Source of the DNA: Burkholderiales bacterium
GTDB taxonomy: Bacteria; Pseudomonadota; Gammaproteobacteria; Burkholderiales; Burkholderiaceae_D
Direction: 5' to 3'
Assembly (NCBI GenBank): GCA_028868455.1
Contig: JAGWUK010000207.1
Coordinates: 1 to 6,064 of the forward strand
Length of the DNA: 6,064 nucleotides
How positions within the stretch are numbered: position 1 is the first letter of the stretch; each line of letters opens with the position of its first letter. Positions 5,359 to 6,064 of the stretch are shown piece by piece. The notes beneath the pieces were generated by a model that ran no database searches, was not told the origin of the DNA, and saw nothing but the letters and a program-made list of their open reading frames with translations. The position numbers were made by a program, and so were the translations under genes.

Positions 5359-6064
5359 ATGACCACGATACAAAATAATTCCACCGTTTCGCCTGGTTTA
5401 TGGGCGCTGGCATGGCGCCGCCTGCGCGCCGATAAGGTCGCGATGATCGCCATGGCGATTGTCGGTATATTTCTGGTGATCATTGCCCTGTCGAGCAGTG
5501 GTCTGATCGCCGCCGACTGGGAAAAAGAAGTCGGCGTCAGCTATGCGCCGCCCGGTTTTGTCGGCGCTGACGATACCGAAGTCGCCGCAAAACCAGTGAC
5601 CGCCGCTGCCGTTCCGGAAAATCCGCTTGATCCGCTGGCTGGCGTCATTCGCGAGTTACGCCGGCAATCGGCGCAAACACCGGATATTGTCACGAATGAC
5701 TATGGCATTCCCGATCCATTGGCCAAAGAAATGGCTGAAATTCAGGCCGAGCTGGCCAAATCCGGCAAGGCTGTCGTTGTCGAACGTCAGGCGACCCTGC
5801 CATTTGGCGCAGACAAATGGGGTCATGACATTATCAAGAAAACGATCAAAGGCGCGGAAACGTCGATTCTGGTTGGTCTGATCGCCGCGTTTCTGGCGAC
5901 GCTGCTGGGCACGCTGTTTGGCGCGGTCGCCGGCTATTTTGGGAATCGTGTGGACGATTTCTTTAACTGGTTTTACAGCATCTTTACGTCGATTCCTTAT
6001 TTGCTGCTGATCTTGTCTGTGGCCGCCGTCTTGCAGCAAAAAGGTGTCTCCACCATCATCCTGA
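5359..6064 (+). CDS. DppC-type ABC transporter inner-membrane permease, 3' end outside the window
   Basis: The first 235 codons of a DppC/OppC-type permease, the partner of the DppB-type subunit; the frame is open to the right edge. After a short cytoplasmic start with WRRLRADK (19-26) comes the first helix (about 27-45). A periplasmic stretch of roughly 100 residues follows, rich in Ala, Pro, Asp and Glu. The family-specific motif before helix 2 then appears as FGADKWGHD (149-157), in place of the common GTDxxGRD. Next come a helix at about 169-190, AGYFGNRVDD (191-200) as in DppC, and a further helix at about 205-225. In E. coli DppC the same motif sits near residue 82, so this protein has some 65-70 extra residues in the first loop. 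The EAA loop lies beyond the window. It starts 9 nt after the previous gene, probably translationally coupled. Family assignment is firm; the role of the long loop is unknown. Confidence 0.9.
   Translation, partial: MTTIQNNSTVSPGLWALAWRRLRADKVAMIAMAIVGIFLVIIALSSSGLIAADWEKEVGVSYAPPGFVGADDTEVAAKPVTAAAVPENPLDPLAGVIRELRRQSAQTPDIVTNDYGIPDPLAKEMAEIQAELAKSGKAVVVERQATLPFGADKWGHDIIKKTIKGAETSILVGLIAAFLATLLGTLFGAVAGYFGNRVDDFFNWFYSIFTSIPYLLLILSVAAVLQQKGVSTIIL

Overview
The window holds the 5' part of one ABC importer operon of the peptide/nickel (Dpp/Opp) class, all on the plus strand. Layout: an AT-rich non-coding region (1-595), two tandem paralogous family 5 substrate-binding proteins (596-2383 and 2485-4347), a DppB-type inner-membrane permease (4411-5349), and the first 235 codons of a DppC-type permease that runs off the right edge (5359-6064). 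The two ATPase subunits normally needed (DppD/DppF type) are not in the window and would be expected just downstream.

The genes sit close together in one direction: 101 nt between the two binding-protein genes, 63 nt between the second and the first permease, and 9 nt between the permeases, where the ribosome binding site of the second overlaps the stop codon of the first. I see no convincing terminator between them, so one transcript is likely. Both binding proteins carry Sec-type signal peptides and no lipobox, so they should be soluble in the periplasm. That points to a Gram-negative host. Moderate GC in the genes, a very AT-rich leader and the general look of the proteins fit a betaproteobacterium (for example Oxalobacteraceae such as Herminiimonas or Undibacterium). 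This placement is inference only.

Working model: two related binding proteins (about half identical by eye, sharing a C-terminal cysteine pair and an extra charged insert) deliver peptides or peptide-like ligands to one shared permease pair. The second permease has an unusually long periplasmic loop after its first membrane helix. The actual substrate cannot be read from the sequence.

The 595-base leader has no supported gene. It contains many A/T tracts, a weak terminator-like hairpin (206-225), a possible sigma-70 type promoter (429-457), three TTACG boxes spaced one helical turn apart (497-522) and an inverted repeat just ahead of the first ribosome binding site (555-572). I found no RNA gene, CRISPR array, insertion sequence or phage feature. 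The window looks like an ordinary nutrient-uptake locus with a few unusual details, not a clearly new system.
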